Assembly (NCBI RefSeq): GCF_035634895.1
Contig: NZ_DASQCC010000266.1
Coordinates: 1-64,000 of the forward strand
From: Actinophytocola sp035634895
Lineage (GTDB): Bacteria; Actinomycetota; Actinomycetes; Mycobacteriales; Pseudonocardiaceae
DNA: 64,000 nucleotides
Direction: 5' to 3'
Shown in pieces: positions 48,294 to 57,732 of this stretch (positions are counted from its first letter, which is position 1; each line of letters begins with the position of its first letter). The position numbers and the translations under genes were made by a program. Under the pieces are notes generated by a model. The model was not told the DNA's origin, ran no database searches, and worked only from the letters and a program-made list of their open reading frames with translations.

Positions 48294-48310
48294 CCCTCTT
48301 CCCTTAATTG

Positions 48311-48357
48311 GTTGCGCGACTAATTAGTTGCGCGACGCAGACATCAGTTCGTAGATT
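48311..48357 (+). promoter_or_regulatory. MarR operator region and leaderless promoter
   Basis: GTTGCGCGAC occurs at 48311-48320 and 48327-48336, around the palindrome ACTAATTAGT (48319-48328). TAGATT at 48352-48357 is a -10 with the ATG of the NmrA gene at 48364, so that message is probably leaderless. Both orientations of promoter overlap the repeats. Confidence 0.6.
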
Positions 48358-48363
48358 ATCTGC

Positions 48364-49245
48364 ATGACGCAGATACTTTACCATGCAGTCACCGGCGCGA
48401 CCGGCGAGCAGGGCGGTGCGACCGCGCGCGCCCTGCTCGCCAGGGGCCAGCGGGTTCGCGCCCTGACCCGTAACCCGTCGGCCGCCGCCCCACTCGCCGC
48501 ACTGGGCGCGGACGTGGTGTACGCCGACTTCCGCGACCGGGCGTCCGTCGACGCGGCGCTGAAGGGCGTCGACACGCTGTTCGCCGTCACGACGCCGTTC
48601 GGTTCGAGCGTGGCGGCCGAGGTCGAGGCCGGCGCCACGCTGGTCGAAGCGGCCGCCGGCCTACGGCACGTCGTGTTCACGTCCGCGGCGAACGCGGACC
48701 GCGGCACCGGCATCCCGCACTTCGAGAGCAAGTTCCTCATCGAGCGCTCGTTGACGGAGCAGCACGTGCCGTGGACGGTGCTGGGCCCGGCGGCCTTCAT
48801 GGACCAGTACGCGGGGCCGTGGCACCGGTCGTCGTACGAGCGCGGGGTGCTGAGCGTGCCGCTGCCCCCGGACAAGCCGCTGGCACTGATCGCGTCGGCC
48901 GACATCGGCGCGTTCGCCGCCCATGTCCTGACGCGGCCCGCGGAGTTCGCGAACCGCAGGATCGACATCGCGTCCGACGAGCTGACCGGCCCGGAGATCG
49001 CCCGGGTCCTCGCCGCCGCGCTCGGTCGTGAACTGCGGTACGAACAGGCGCCGATCGAGGTGGCCGAGCGGTACTCACCGGACCTGGCCGCGATGTTCCG
49101 CTACTTCGGCACGGTGGGCATGGACGTCGATGTCGACGGCCTCCGCCGCGACTACCCCATGGTGGGCTGGCACCGCCTGGCCGACTGGGCCGCGCTCAGC
49201 CCCGCCTTCCGGCCCGCCCGACGAGGAAGGTCAGAAATCCGATGA
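48364..49245 (+). CDS. NmrA-like NAD(P)-binding protein
   Basis: The 293-aa protein has a Rossmann fold: VTGATGEQGGATARALLARG with the GxxGxxG, RALTRNPS (NADP-type Arg), VDTLFAVTTPFGS, HVVFTSAANADRGTG. C-terminal region resembles NmrA/HSCARG-type redox sensors and atypical SDRs. It probably reduces a small quinone or acts as a sensor. Divergent MarR control suggests response to a phenolic or redox compound. Confidence 0.9.
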   Translation: MTQILYHAVTGATGEQGGATARALLARGQRVRALTRNPSAAAPLAALGADVVYADFRDRASVDAALKGVDTLFAVTTPFGSSVAAEVEAGATLVEAAAGLRHVVFTSAANADRGTGIPHFESKFLIERSLTEQHVPWTVLGPAAFMDQYAGPWHRSSYERGVLSVPLPPDKPLALIASADIGAFAAHVLTRPAEFANRRIDIASDELTGPEIARVLAAALGRELRYEQAPIEVAERYSPDLAAMFRYFGTVGMDVDVDGLRRDYPMVGWHRLADWAALSPAFRPARRGRSEIR

Positions 49246-49534
49246 CGGCACCAAGAGCGGCGAACTCGAACCCGAACGCGACACCGATGACAATCAGCAC
49301 GAGCAGGAAGAGGACGGCCCGGAAAGCGGCCGCGCGCAGGGTGGGAGCCCAGTCCCCGACCAGACGCTCAGCGACCCGTAACAACCGATCCTTCAGCGAG
49401 GCCCGAGCCGACGCGGAGGCGTGACGAGCGGACGATGTCGCGGGCTGCGCCGGCTTTTCCGGCGCGGGAAGCCGCACGGCTCTACGCGCTTTCGGTTGGT
49501 GTTCCGTGTTTTTGGGCCTGTTCTCTTCTGTCAT
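49196..49534 (-). CDS. Small membrane-anchored protein
   Basis: The 112-aa protein starts at ATG 49534. It has a charged/Pro-rich N-terminus, an amphipathic segment LKDRLLRVAERLVGDWAPTL and one or two transmembrane helices (FRAVLFLLVLIVIGVAFGF, FAALGAVIGFLTFLVG). Its 3' end overlaps the convergent NmrA gene by 50 bp. No known family. A hairpin at 49631-49658 lies in its 5' region. Confidence 0.6.
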   Translation of the reverse strand: MTEENRPKNTEHQPKARRAVRLPAPEKPAQPATSSARHASASARASLKDRLLRVAERLVGDWAPTLRAAAFRAVLFLLVLIVIGVAFGFEFAALGAVIGFLTFLVGRAGRRG

Positions 49535-50017
49535 GGTGGTCTCGAGCCTTATCCTGGTCACCGTTTCGTGCTTCCTCGCTTCGTCACTCACTAGTACGGG
49601 CACCGAGCGCCTGGAGCACGAGACCGATCCGTGGCTCCCTGTTCCAGCAGGGAGCCACGTTCCGTTAGCCGGCCGTTACCCCAGACGCTCAACCATCTTC
49701 TCTTATTGATCTTGTAACATCACCGCGGCCCACCGCCCAAACGATGAGCGGTCCGCAGAAATCGGCGAGCGGATGGTTACACCCAGTCAGCTAGTCACGC
49801 CGAATCTGCTAATGCACATGCATACACCAGGTACGTATTCAGCTGCAAACCCAAAACAACTGCCACGATCGGGTGAAGGCGCAGCGACCCAAATGGAGTA
49901 AGGGGAGAGAGCCCCTTGATTCACTTCCGTCGTATTTATACCAGCTTCGCCGGCAACGAGCCCCAAAGGAACGATCACTAAACTGGGTAATGAAGCATCG
50001 GCCACCCTGGGGGCAGC
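49535..50017. other. Gene-free region upstream of the ROCO gene with hairpin
   Basis: About 480 bp with visibly more A/T than flanks. It contains a perfect 11-bp stem (GTGGCTCCCTG 49631-49641 with CAGGGAGCCAC 49648-49658, 6-nt loop) that could insulate the two divergent transcription units. No frame shows coding bias. The ROCO ATG at 50018 has GGGGG four bases upstream; its promoter must lie in this region but no clear -10/-35 pair stands out. Confidence 0.5.
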
Positions 50018-53000
50018 ATGTCCGACGAGGCACTCCGCCGCATCAAAAATGCGACGGATTCCGACGAATCGGTCCTCGACCTGAGCAACCTCAACCTGAC
50101 CGAACTGCCGCCGCGGATCGCCGGCCTCCGCTTGACCGAACTCCGCCTCGACGGCAACCGGATCGCCGGCCTGCCGGGCTGGCTCGAAGAGCTGACGGGT
50201 CTCACCAAGCTCAGTCTCGACAACTGCCGCCTCGACACGGTGCCTGACCGGATAGCGAGCCTCAGCGGCCTCACGGAGCTGAGCCTCAACGGCAACCGGC
50301 TCACCGAGCTGCCGGGCTGGCTGGGCGGCTTGGCGAACCTGCGCTGCCTGAAGGTCTGCGACAACCGGCTCACACGGTTACCGCCCGAGCTGACCAGGCT
50401 CACCGCGCTGACCGAGCTCTGGCTCGACGAGAACCGGCTCACCGAGCTACCGGACCGGTTCGACCGGCTGACGAGCCTCACCCTGCTCTACCTCGACGGC
50501 AACCGGCTCGGCCGCGTTCCCGAACACCTCGGCGCCCTGACCGGGCTCAGGGAACTCAGCATGGGCGACTGGGCGCTGGGCACGGTGCCTGAGTGGCTCG
50601 CCAACCTGACACAGCTCACCGAACTTCGGCTCCACGCGAACCGCCTCACCGAAGTACCGGGGTGGCTTGGCGACCTCACTGCCCTGAATCGCCTCGACCT
50701 GGACGGGAACCGGCTCGCCCGGCTGCCCGAACGTCTGCGGCGGCTGACCGCGCTGACCGACCTCCGGCTCGACGGCAACCACTTCACCGAGCTGCCGGAG
50801 TGGCTCGGTGAGCTCACCAACCTCACCCGGCTCGACCTACAGAACAACCGCCTCGTGCGCCTTCCCGACCGTATCGGCGAGCTCGCCAACCTCGAAGAGC
50901 TCCGCCTGCACGAGAACAGGTTCGCGACCCTGCCCGACAGCCTGGGCAACCTGACCACGCTCACCAAGCTCACGCTCGGCCAGTGCCGGCTCGAGGCGGT
51001 ACCGGACTGGGTCGGCAACCTCACCGCGCTGACCCTGCTGGGACTCAACGACAACCGCCTCGCCTGGCTGCCGAGCTGGTTCGCGGACCTCCGCGAGTTG
51101 GACGAGCTGTGGCTGAACCGCAACCGGTTCGCGGAGCTGCCGGCCACGCTGGGCGAACTCCGCAACCTCACGTCGCTTTCCCTCGGCGGCAACAGGTTCA
51201 CCGCGGTGCCGGACTGTGTGGCGGAGCTGACCGGGCTCACCAAGCTGTTGCTCTACAGCAACCGGCTGACCGAGCTGCCCGACTGGCTCGGCGAGCTCAC
51301 CGACCTGGCCTGCCTCGACGTGCAGGACAACCGGCTCACCGGGCTGCCCCCGTTGCGGGCGGTCACCGAGCTTCGGCTCGACGGCAACAGGTTGACCGAA
51401 CCACCGGCCTGGCTCGAGTCCGCCACCGGGCTCACCGAACTCGACCTCGGCAACAACCAGCTCACCGAACTTCCCGGCTGGCTCGGCGGACTGGCCAACC
51501 TCACCACCCTCGACCTCGGTGGGTGCGGTCTCGTCGAGGTGCCCGAATGGTTGGTGAGGTTGACCAAACTCGCCGAGCTGAGGCTCAACGGCAACCGGCT
51601 CGCCGGACTGCCCTCGTGGTTCGGGAAGTTCCCGAACCTCACCTCGCTCGACCTGAGCGACAACAGGTTCGTCCAGCTGCCGGACGGTCTCGGCGACCTC
51701 GTCGGCCTCACGAGCCTCAACCTGAGCCAGTGCCAGCTCAAGGCGATACCCGAGTGGGTCGCCAACCTCACTGAGCTGACCGAGCTGCGGGTCAGCGACA
51801 ACCAGCTCACCGAGCTTCCCGACTGGATGGGCGATGCCGTCAATCTCACCGGGATAAACCTGAACAGCAACAGCTTCGACGACGTGCCACCCCAACTGGC
51901 GACCCTGAGCCGGCTCACCGACCTCAACCTCGGCTGGAACCGGCTCACCGAGATACCCGACTGGATCGGCGGTTTCGCCGAGCTCAGGAAACTGAGCCTG
52001 GCCAACAGTTCCGCGGCTCTCCCGGCCAGCATCGGCAACCTCACCGGACTGACCACACTGTGGTTGAACGCATGCGCCCTGGACTCCGTACCGGAGTGGG
52101 TAGGCAACCTCACCGAGCTCAGCTTTCTGGTTCTTTCCAGCAATCGAGTCACGGAACTACCGGACTGGACCGGCGATCTCGGTGGCCTCAGGCAGCTGTA
52201 CCTCGGCGGCAACAAGCTCACCACCTTGCCGAGCGCCATCGCCGAGCTGACCGGGCTGCACACACTGTGGCTCGGTGCGAACCGTTTGTCCGGGGTTCCC
52301 GACGTGGTCGAGACGCTCACCGGACTGGTCAACCTCGATCTCAGCGGAAACCAGATCACGGCGCTGCCAGCATGGCTCGGCGACCTGACCGGGCTTGCCG
52401 AGCTCAACCTCGGCGGATGCCATCTCACCGAGGCACCGCGCTGGCTCACCGGCCTGGCCGGCCTCACGCACCTCAAGATCGCCGACAACTCGCTCACCGT
52501 GTTGCCGGGCTGGCTGGGCACACTCGCCGGGCTCGAGGTGTTGGTCGTCAGAGGTAACCGGATAGCCACGCTGCCCGCCGAGCTGTCGGCCCTGACCGGT
52601 CTGCGGACCGTCAACGTTTGTGGCTGCCGGCTCACCGAAGTACCGCCGTGGCTGCCGGAACTGACTGGGCTCACCGAGCTCTACCTGGACGAGAGCCCGC
52701 TGGTCGAACTACCCGCGCTACTCGGCGACCTGGCGGGCTTGCGGATACTGAGCCTGACCGGCTGCGGCCTCACGGAGACACCGGCGTGGCTGCGGAGGCT
52801 GACGGGCCTCACCACGCTGTATCTGGACGACAACTCGCTGACCGAGATACCGGGCTGGCTGTCCGAACTGACGTACCTCACGCGCCTGATGCTGGGCCGC
52901 AACCCACTCGCGACGCTGCCAGGATCGATCGCGAAGCTCACCAGGCTCAGGACCCTCAGCCTGACTCGTTGCCAGTTCCACGAGCTGCCACGGTGGTTGG

Positions 53001-55693
53001 GCACGATGACCGGGCTGACCAGCCTGTTACTCGACCAGAACTCGTTGGCGGAGCTACCGGCCTGGATCCGCGATCTCACCGCCCTCGCGACTCTGTGGCT
53101 CAACGGCAACCAGCTGTCCACCCTGCCGGACGGTCTGGCGGAGCTGACCGGTCTGACGTCACTGCGCCTCGACGACAACGAGCTCACGGTGCTGCCGACG
53201 GACTTCGGCGCCCTGACCGGCCTGACCGAACTGAGAGTCGAGAACAACCGGCTCTCGTCGCTGCCGGACAGCGTCGCCAACCTGCGACGGCTGACCAGGG
53301 CGGTCATCGGCAACAACAGGCTCACCGCGCTGCCGGACAGCTTCGCCCGGCTCACCGGGCTGACCGAGTTGCAGGCCAACAACAACCAGCTCACCAAGCT
53401 GCCCGACTGGTTGACCGAAATGCCGAAGCTGACCGAGATCTCGGTCAGCGCCAACCCCCTCGTCAGCCCGCCTCCGGAGGTCGCCGCCGGCGGGTCCGCG
53501 TCGCTGGTGGCGTTCATCGACGATCGCAAGAAGGGCAGTTCCACGCAGTGGCTCTCCAAGCTGCTGATCGTCGGTGAAGGCGGCGTCGGAAAGACGTCGC
53601 TGGTGCGGGCACTGGCCGACGAACGACACGATCCAGACGAGGAGTCCACGCACGGGCTGATGATCAGGGACCTCGTGGTCCCGCATCCGGCCGAGCCGGT
53701 GGAGATGCGGCTGTCCGCGTGGGACTTCGGCGGGCAGCAGATCTACCACGCGACGCACCAGTTCTTCCTCACCAACCGGTCACTCTTCCTGCTGTTGTGG
53801 AGCTCCCGGGCCGGATGGGAGCAGGGCAGGCTCCGGTACTGGCTGGACATCATCACCGCCCGCGCGCCGGAGTCGCCGATCGTGCTGGTGGCCACGCATG
53901 TCGGGGACCGGCCCGTGGACCTGCCGCTTTCCGAGCTCCGGCAGGAGTATCCGAGGATCGTCGACAGCCTGTCCGTCGACAACGCGAGCCGGGAAGGACT
54001 CGACGCGCTGCGCACGCGGCTGGCCGACGAGGCCGCCGGGCTGCCGCTCATGGGATCGGAGTGGCCGACCACGTGGCTCACCGCGGCCGAGGCCGTCCGC
54101 GGTGCCGGGGACAACCACCTCACGCCCGCCCGGTTGTGGAGGATGATGGCCGACGCCGGGGTGCGGGACCGGAACCTGCAGCGGCACGTCGCGGTCGCGC
54201 TGCACGAGTTGGGCGACATCCTCTACTACAGCGACGATCCCGAGCTGTCGCAGACGGTGGTGCTCCAACCCGGCTGGGTCAACGACTACATCAGCATGGT
54301 GCTGGACAGCGAGCAGGTCGCCGACGCGCACGGGCTGCTCACCCGCAGCCATCTCAACGAGCTGTGGGCCGACCTGGACCCGGGGTTGCGGCACCATTTC
54401 CTCGGCATGATGGACAAGTACGACCTGTCCTACCGGATCCAGGGCGGTCGCGCCGACGACCTCAGCCTCGTCGTGGAACGGCTGCAGTGGGACCCGCCCG
54501 ACTTCCGTACGGACTGGGACGCGATCGGGGAGCGGGAGAACACCCGGGAGATCAAGGTCTTCTACCGGCTCAACACCATGCCACCCGGCATTCCCACCTG
54601 GTTCATCGCGCGCTCACACCGGTTCAGCAGGAAGATGCACTGGCGGACCGGCGCGCTGCTCGGCCACGGCGACGGGCAGCACCTCGCCCTCGTCCGGGCG
54701 GACACCCACCGCAACATCGTCGAGCTGGCGGTGCGTGGACCGACACCCGCCGCGTTCTTCTCGGTCCTCGACGACGGGCTCAACCTCACGCTGGAACGGT
54801 TTCCCGGTCTGCAGATCACCCGCCAGGTGCCGTGCCGGTGCAAGCCGAGGTGCCAGGAGCTCTTCGACTACGAGGACCTCAGTGCCCGCCTGGCCCGCAC
54901 GCCGCCGAAGGACCGGATCGAGTGCCGCAAGTCCGCCGACGACGTCTCCGTGCCGGAGCTGCTGCTCGGGCTCGCACCGTCCGAACGCGACACCGCGCGG
55001 ATGAGCATCGAGCAGCTGTCCACCATGCTGACCCGGCTGGGCGAGCGCGTCGAGGAACAGACGGCGTTCACGCAGCGTATGTTCCTCCGGACGCAGCGGC
55101 AGCTCCAGGTGCAGCAGGAAGCACGGTGCCCCAGCGTCTTCTCGATCGTGCCGACCAGGAAGAAGCTGGCCGGCAGTGCCTATGAGCTACGTCTCCACTG
55201 CGAGGAGCCCGGTGCCTGGCACCGGCTCCCGGAACCGGCCGGATGTTATCCGATCACCCAGCCCGCCGAGTGGCTCCGGAAGCTGGGGCCGTACGTCCAG
55301 CACCTGATCACCGGTCTCAAGCACGTGGCGCCGCTCGTCGTGCCCGGTGTCGGCATCGCGGTCGACAAGCTCGACGAGCAGCTCTCCGCGGAGCTCGACC
55401 TCATGAAGGAGCTGGTGAGCCAGCTGCCCGACGACATCGTGCACAAGCCGGAACTGACCAAACTGGACGACGCGGACCCGACCCCGGTGGCCCGTGCCGT
55501 CAACGAGGCCGACTACCGCCAGCTGCTGGCGATGTTGACCAGGCTCGACCCGGACCCAGAAGTGGGGTGGTCTGTCCCGGACGACGACGCCGGAGGGCCT
55601 GACGCTGTACCTGTGTCCGGCCCACGTGGCGGCCTACCGCCAGCCCGGTGTCGGCTAGCGACCGCTGATCAGGTCGGGGGTCTTCGCCAGTAG
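50018..55693 (+). CDS. Giant LRR-ROCO protein (Roc-COR GTPase)
   Basis: The 1,891-residue product has about 49 leucine-rich repeats of 23 residues (residues about 20-1165, consensus LTxLxLxxNxLTxLPxxL), then a Roc GTPase domain: P-loop GEGGVGKTSL (about 1186), G3 DFGGQQ (Asp about 1236), G4-like ATHVGD; then COR (LYYSDDPELSQTVVLQPGWV, YDLSYRI) and a Cys-containing module (VPCRCKPRCQELFDYED). ROCO proteins, including human LRRK2, are dimer-controlled GTPases; bacterial ones have unknown roles. As read, the frame ends at 55693, overlapping the convergent IclR gene by 39 bp; a one-base frameshift around 55565 is likely. Confidence 0.9.
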   Translation: MSDEALRRIKNATDSDESVLDLSNLNLTELPPRIAGLRLTELRLDGNRIAGLPGWLEELTGLTKLSLDNCRLDTVPDRIASLSGLTELSLNGNRLTELPGWLGGLANLRCLKVCDNRLTRLPPELTRLTALTELWLDENRLTELPDRFDRLTSLTLLYLDGNRLGRVPEHLGALTGLRELSMGDWALGTVPEWLANLTQLTELRLHANRLTEVPGWLGDLTALNRLDLDGNRLARLPERLRRLTALTDLRLDGNHFTELPEWLGELTNLTRLDLQNNRLVRLPDRIGELANLEELRLHENRFATLPDSLGNLTTLTKLTLGQCRLEAVPDWVGNLTALTLLGLNDNRLAWLPSWFADLRELDELWLNRNRFAELPATLGELRNLTSLSLGGNRFTAVPDCVAELTGLTKLLLYSNRLTELPDWLGELTDLACLDVQDNRLTGLPPLRAVTELRLDGNRLTEPPAWLESATGLTELDLGNNQLTELPGWLGGLANLTTLDLGGCGLVEVPEWLVRLTKLAELRLNGNRLAGLPSWFGKFPNLTSLDLSDNRFVQLPDGLGDLVGLTSLNLSQCQLKAIPEWVANLTELTELRVSDNQLTELPDWMGDAVNLTGINLNSNSFDDVPPQLATLSRLTDLNLGWNRLTEIPDWIGGFAELRKLSLANSSAALPASIGNLTGLTTLWLNACALDSVPEWVGNLTELSFLVLSSNRVTELPDWTGDLGGLRQLYLGGNKLTTLPSAIAELTGLHTLWLGANRLSGVPDVVETLTGLVNLDLSGNQITALPAWLGDLTGLAELNLGGCHLTEAPRWLTGLAGLTHLKIADNSLTVLPGWLGTLAGLEVLVVRGNRIATLPAELSALTGLRTVNVCGCRLTEVPPWLPELTGLTELYLDESPLVELPALLGDLAGLRILSLTGCGLTETPAWLRRLTGLTTLYLDDNSLTEIPGWLSELTYLTRLMLGRNPLATLPGSIAKLTRLRTLSLTRCQFHELPRWLGTMTGLTSLLLDQNSLAELPAWIRDLTALATLWLNGNQLSTLPDGLAELTGLTSLRLDDNELTVLPTDFGALTGLTELRVENNRLSSLPDSVANLRRLTRAVIGNNRLTALPDSFARLTGLTELQANNNQLTKLPDWLTEMPKLTEISVSANPLVSPPPEVAAGGSASLVAFIDDRKKGSSTQWLSKLLIVGEGGVGKTSLVRALADERHDPDEESTHGLMIRDLVVPHPAEPVEMRLSAWDFGGQQIYHATHQFFLTNRSLFLLLWSSRAGWEQGRLRYWLDIITARAPESPIVLVATHVGDRPVDLPLSELRQEYPRIVDSLSVDNASREGLDALRTRLADEAAGLPLMGSEWPTTWLTAAEAVRGAGDNHLTPARLWRMMADAGVRDRNLQRHVAVALHELGDILYYSDDPELSQTVVLQPGWVNDYISMVLDSEQVADAHGLLTRSHLNELWADLDPGLRHHFLGMMDKYDLSYRIQGGRADDLSLVVERLQWDPPDFRTDWDAIGERENTREIKVFYRLNTMPPGIPTWFIARSHRFSRKMHWRTGALLGHGDGQHLALVRADTHRNIVELAVRGPTPAAFFSVLDDGLNLTLERFPGLQITRQVPCRCKPRCQELFDYEDLSARLARTPPKDRIECRKSADDVSVPELLLGLAPSERDTARMSIEQLSTMLTRLGERVEEQTAFTQRMFLRTQRQLQVQQEARCPSVFSIVPTRKKLAGSAYELRLHCEEPGAWHRLPEPAGCYPITQPAEWLRKLGPYVQHLITGLKHVAPLVVPGVGIAVDKLDEQLSAELDLMKELVSQLPDDIVHKPELTKLDDADPTPVARAVNEADYRQLLAMLTRLDPDPEVGWSVPDDDAGGPDAVPVSGPRGGLPPARCRLATADQVGGLRQ

Positions 55694-56443
55694 CTGGGCG
55701 AAGCGGGCCGCGCCGGCTCTGGCCGCTCGTTCGAGGTGCGAGCGGCGAGCCGCGAACTCCGTGGAGGGGACCGAGAACGCCACCGCTCCGGTCACCCGGC
55801 CGGCGGTGTCCAGCACCGGCGCCGACAGGCAGGCCAGCTCCGGTTGGAACTCCTCGATCTCCAGCGCCATGCCGGCCCGCGACACGTGCTCCAGCTCCGT
55901 GTCCAGGTCCACCGCGCGGACCGTCGTCCGGGACGTCAGGCGGGGCATCCCGGCGTCCGCCAGGTACTCGCGGCGCTCACGGCGGGGCAGCGACGCCAGC
56001 AGCACCTTGCCGAACGCCGTCGCGTGCGCTGCCTCGTGGAAGCCGAAGTCCAGCGGGGTCGCGCGCGGGAACGCCGGCGAGTCGGCCACCGCCGCCACCA
56101 CGATGTCGGTCTCCCGGAACACCGTGTAGTACGCGGCCGCCTCCGCCCGCAGGTGCAGGTGGTGCAGCTCGTCCTGCAGCTCCTGGTCCACGTCCAGCTC
56201 GGCGCACAGGCGCTGGTACAGGCTCCCCACCTTGTAGCCGAGGCCGAAGCCGCGGCCATGCCCCAGCCGGATCAGGTAACCCTCGTGTACGAGCGTGTTC
56301 AGCAGGTGATAGGTGGTCGACAGGTTGTAACCGGTGCGTCTCGCCACCGCCTTCGCCGTGATGCCGTCGCCGGCCGAGCCGACGATGTCCAGCACCCGCA
56401 GCGCACGCTGGGCTGAGCCGATCAACCCGCTCGACTCCGTCAA
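55655..56443 (-). CDS. IclR-family regulator
   Basis: The 262-aa protein starts at TTG 56443, with GGGGAGG 8 nt upstream. HTH: SAQRALRVLDIVGSAGDGIT, AKAVARRTGYNLSTTYHLLN, TLVHEGYLIRLGHGRGFGLG; then an IclR effector domain (HATAFGKVLLASLPRRERRE, GMALEIEEFQPELACLSAPV, VTGAVAFSVPS). IclR proteins regulate catabolic genes. It is divergent from the NUDIX gene with about 180 bp between. Confidence 0.92.
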   Translation of the reverse strand: MTESSGLIGSAQRALRVLDIVGSAGDGITAKAVARRTGYNLSTTYHLLNTLVHEGYLIRLGHGRGFGLGYKVGSLYQRLCAELDVDQELQDELHHLHLRAEAAAYYTVFRETDIVVAAVADSPAFPRATPLDFGFHEAAHATAFGKVLLASLPRRERREYLADAGMPRLTSRTTVRAVDLDTELEHVSRAGMALEIEEFQPELACLSAPVLDTAGRVTGAVAFSVPSTEFAARRSHLERAARAGAARFAQLLAKTPDLISGR

Positions 56444-56620
56444 CCGACGCACCTCCCCGGGGCGGCACACTCCACCCCGACGACAGTACGTCAGGATCAC
56501 CCCCGAGCGTCAGATGGAACGACGAGACGCGGCCGGGGAACGCCGGCCGCTGGTCCTTTGTGGACGTGCAGGCGGTCTCGCCGTCGGGTGGGTCCCGGCG
56601 AACCGGCAGAATGGGCAGCC

Positions 56621-57595
56621 ATGAGCAGCTGGCAGGAAGTACGCGCTTACCTGCGGTCACACCGCTACGACCTGGCCACCGGGTTCCCGGCGGGGCTCGC
56701 GGGAACACCGCTGCTCTCCCGCCCGGAATGGACGCCTGCCGCGCCGATTCCCCTGTCCTCGCTGGAGATCTCGTTCGCGCGGGCGCCCGGCTGTGACCTG
56801 CCGGTGGCGTCCGGTCACCCGGGTTACGCCAGCTACTCCGCCGCGATGGCCGCGCTCGACGCGCCCACCGTGTTCGAGAACCGGCCGACCTGGCGGCTGC
56901 TCGACGCCGACCTGGCCGGTCCCGCACCGCGGCTCGTGTTCGGCGACGGGTGGTACTTCGACTCCATCGACACGGGTGAGGCCGCCGCGCACGAGTACGC
57001 GGCGGCCCGGCTCGACGGCACGCCGACCCCGCTGCGCGATGCCGTCACGGACCCCACCGACCTGCGCCTGCGCCCCGCCAACATGGCCGTCAGCGCCCTG
57101 ACCGTCCGCGGCGGCGACCAGTTCCTCCTGCACTGGCGCGACCCGGCCAAGGTCGGGCACGCCGGCGGGCTCTACCAGGTCGTGCCGGTCGGCGTGTTCC
57201 AGTCGTCCGGCCCGGACGACTTCGACCTCTGGCGCTTCATGCTCCGCGAGTACGCCGAGGAGCTGCTCGGCGAGCCGGAGGTCGATGCGCCGGACTACGA
57301 GACCTGGCCGTTCGCCACCGCCATGACCGCGGCCCTCGACACCGGCCACCTCACGGCCCACGTACTGGGACTCGGCGTCGACCCGCTGACCTACGCGACC
57401 GACCTCCTCGTACAGGTGAGCATCGACACCGACACCTTCGACGAGCTGTTCGGCGCATGGGTGGCCGTGAACGACGAGGGCGCGGTCACCATGCGCCCGT
57501 TCACCTCGACATCGACAGAGGGCCTACCGATGCAGGCCGCCGGCGCGGCCTTGGTCCGCCTGGCACTCCCCCGCGAGTCCCGCGTTCAGCCATAG
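56621..57595 (+). CDS. NUDIX-fold protein
   Basis: The 324-aa protein starts at ATG 56621. It has a NUDIX-type region: GGLYQVVPVGVFQ and REYAEELLGEPE, which equals the REUXEEXGU core; the usual G at the box start is shifted, so hydrolase activity is not certain. Unlike short MutT proteins (about 150 aa), it has a 175-residue N-terminal domain and may be a regulator or a substrate-specialised hydrolase. Its C-terminal PRESRVQP and stop codon are encoded by the first unit of repeat array 2. Confidence 0.75.
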   Translation: MSSWQEVRAYLRSHRYDLATGFPAGLAGTPLLSRPEWTPAAPIPLSSLEISFARAPGCDLPVASGHPGYASYSAAMAALDAPTVFENRPTWRLLDADLAGPAPRLVFGDGWYFDSIDTGEAAAHEYAAARLDGTPTPLRDAVTDPTDLRLRPANMAVSALTVRGGDQFLLHWRDPAKVGHAGGLYQVVPVGVFQSSGPDDFDLWRFMLREYAEELLGEPEVDAPDYETWPFATAMTAALDTGHLTAHVLGLGVDPLTYATDLLVQVSIDTDTFDELFGAWVAVNDEGAVTMRPFTSTSTEGLPMQAAGAALVRLALPRESRVQP

Positions 57596-57728
57596 CGAGT
57601 CCCGCGTTCAGACACCACGAGTTGCGGTTTCGTGCAGACACGCCCAACGCGACTCGGACTCGGTGTGCACGAAACCGCAACTCGGTATGCGCGAACGCGG
57701 GACTCGGTGTGTTTGAACGCGGGACTCG
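57574..57728. repeat. Array 2 of 22-bp units in head-to-head arrangement
   Basis: Three forward units (57574-57595, 57596-57617, 57618-57639; CGAGTCCCGCGTTCA or CGAGTTGCGGTTTCG cores), a degenerate centre (about 57640-57662, with ACTCG sequences), and three reverse units (57663-57684, 57685-57706, 57707-57728; AACGCGGGACTCG). It matches array 1 unit for unit in order: two normal plus one variant core, mirrored. It ends 4 bp before the stop of the convergent decarboxylase gene and begins in the coding end of the NUDIX gene. Confidence 0.9.
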
Positions 57729-57732
57729 CGCG

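Noticed and set aside
49873..50247. Alternative upstream start of the ROCO gene
   Set aside because: That frame is a different phase from the LRR frame; ATG 50018 has a usable GGGGG site and the LRR pattern begins soon after.
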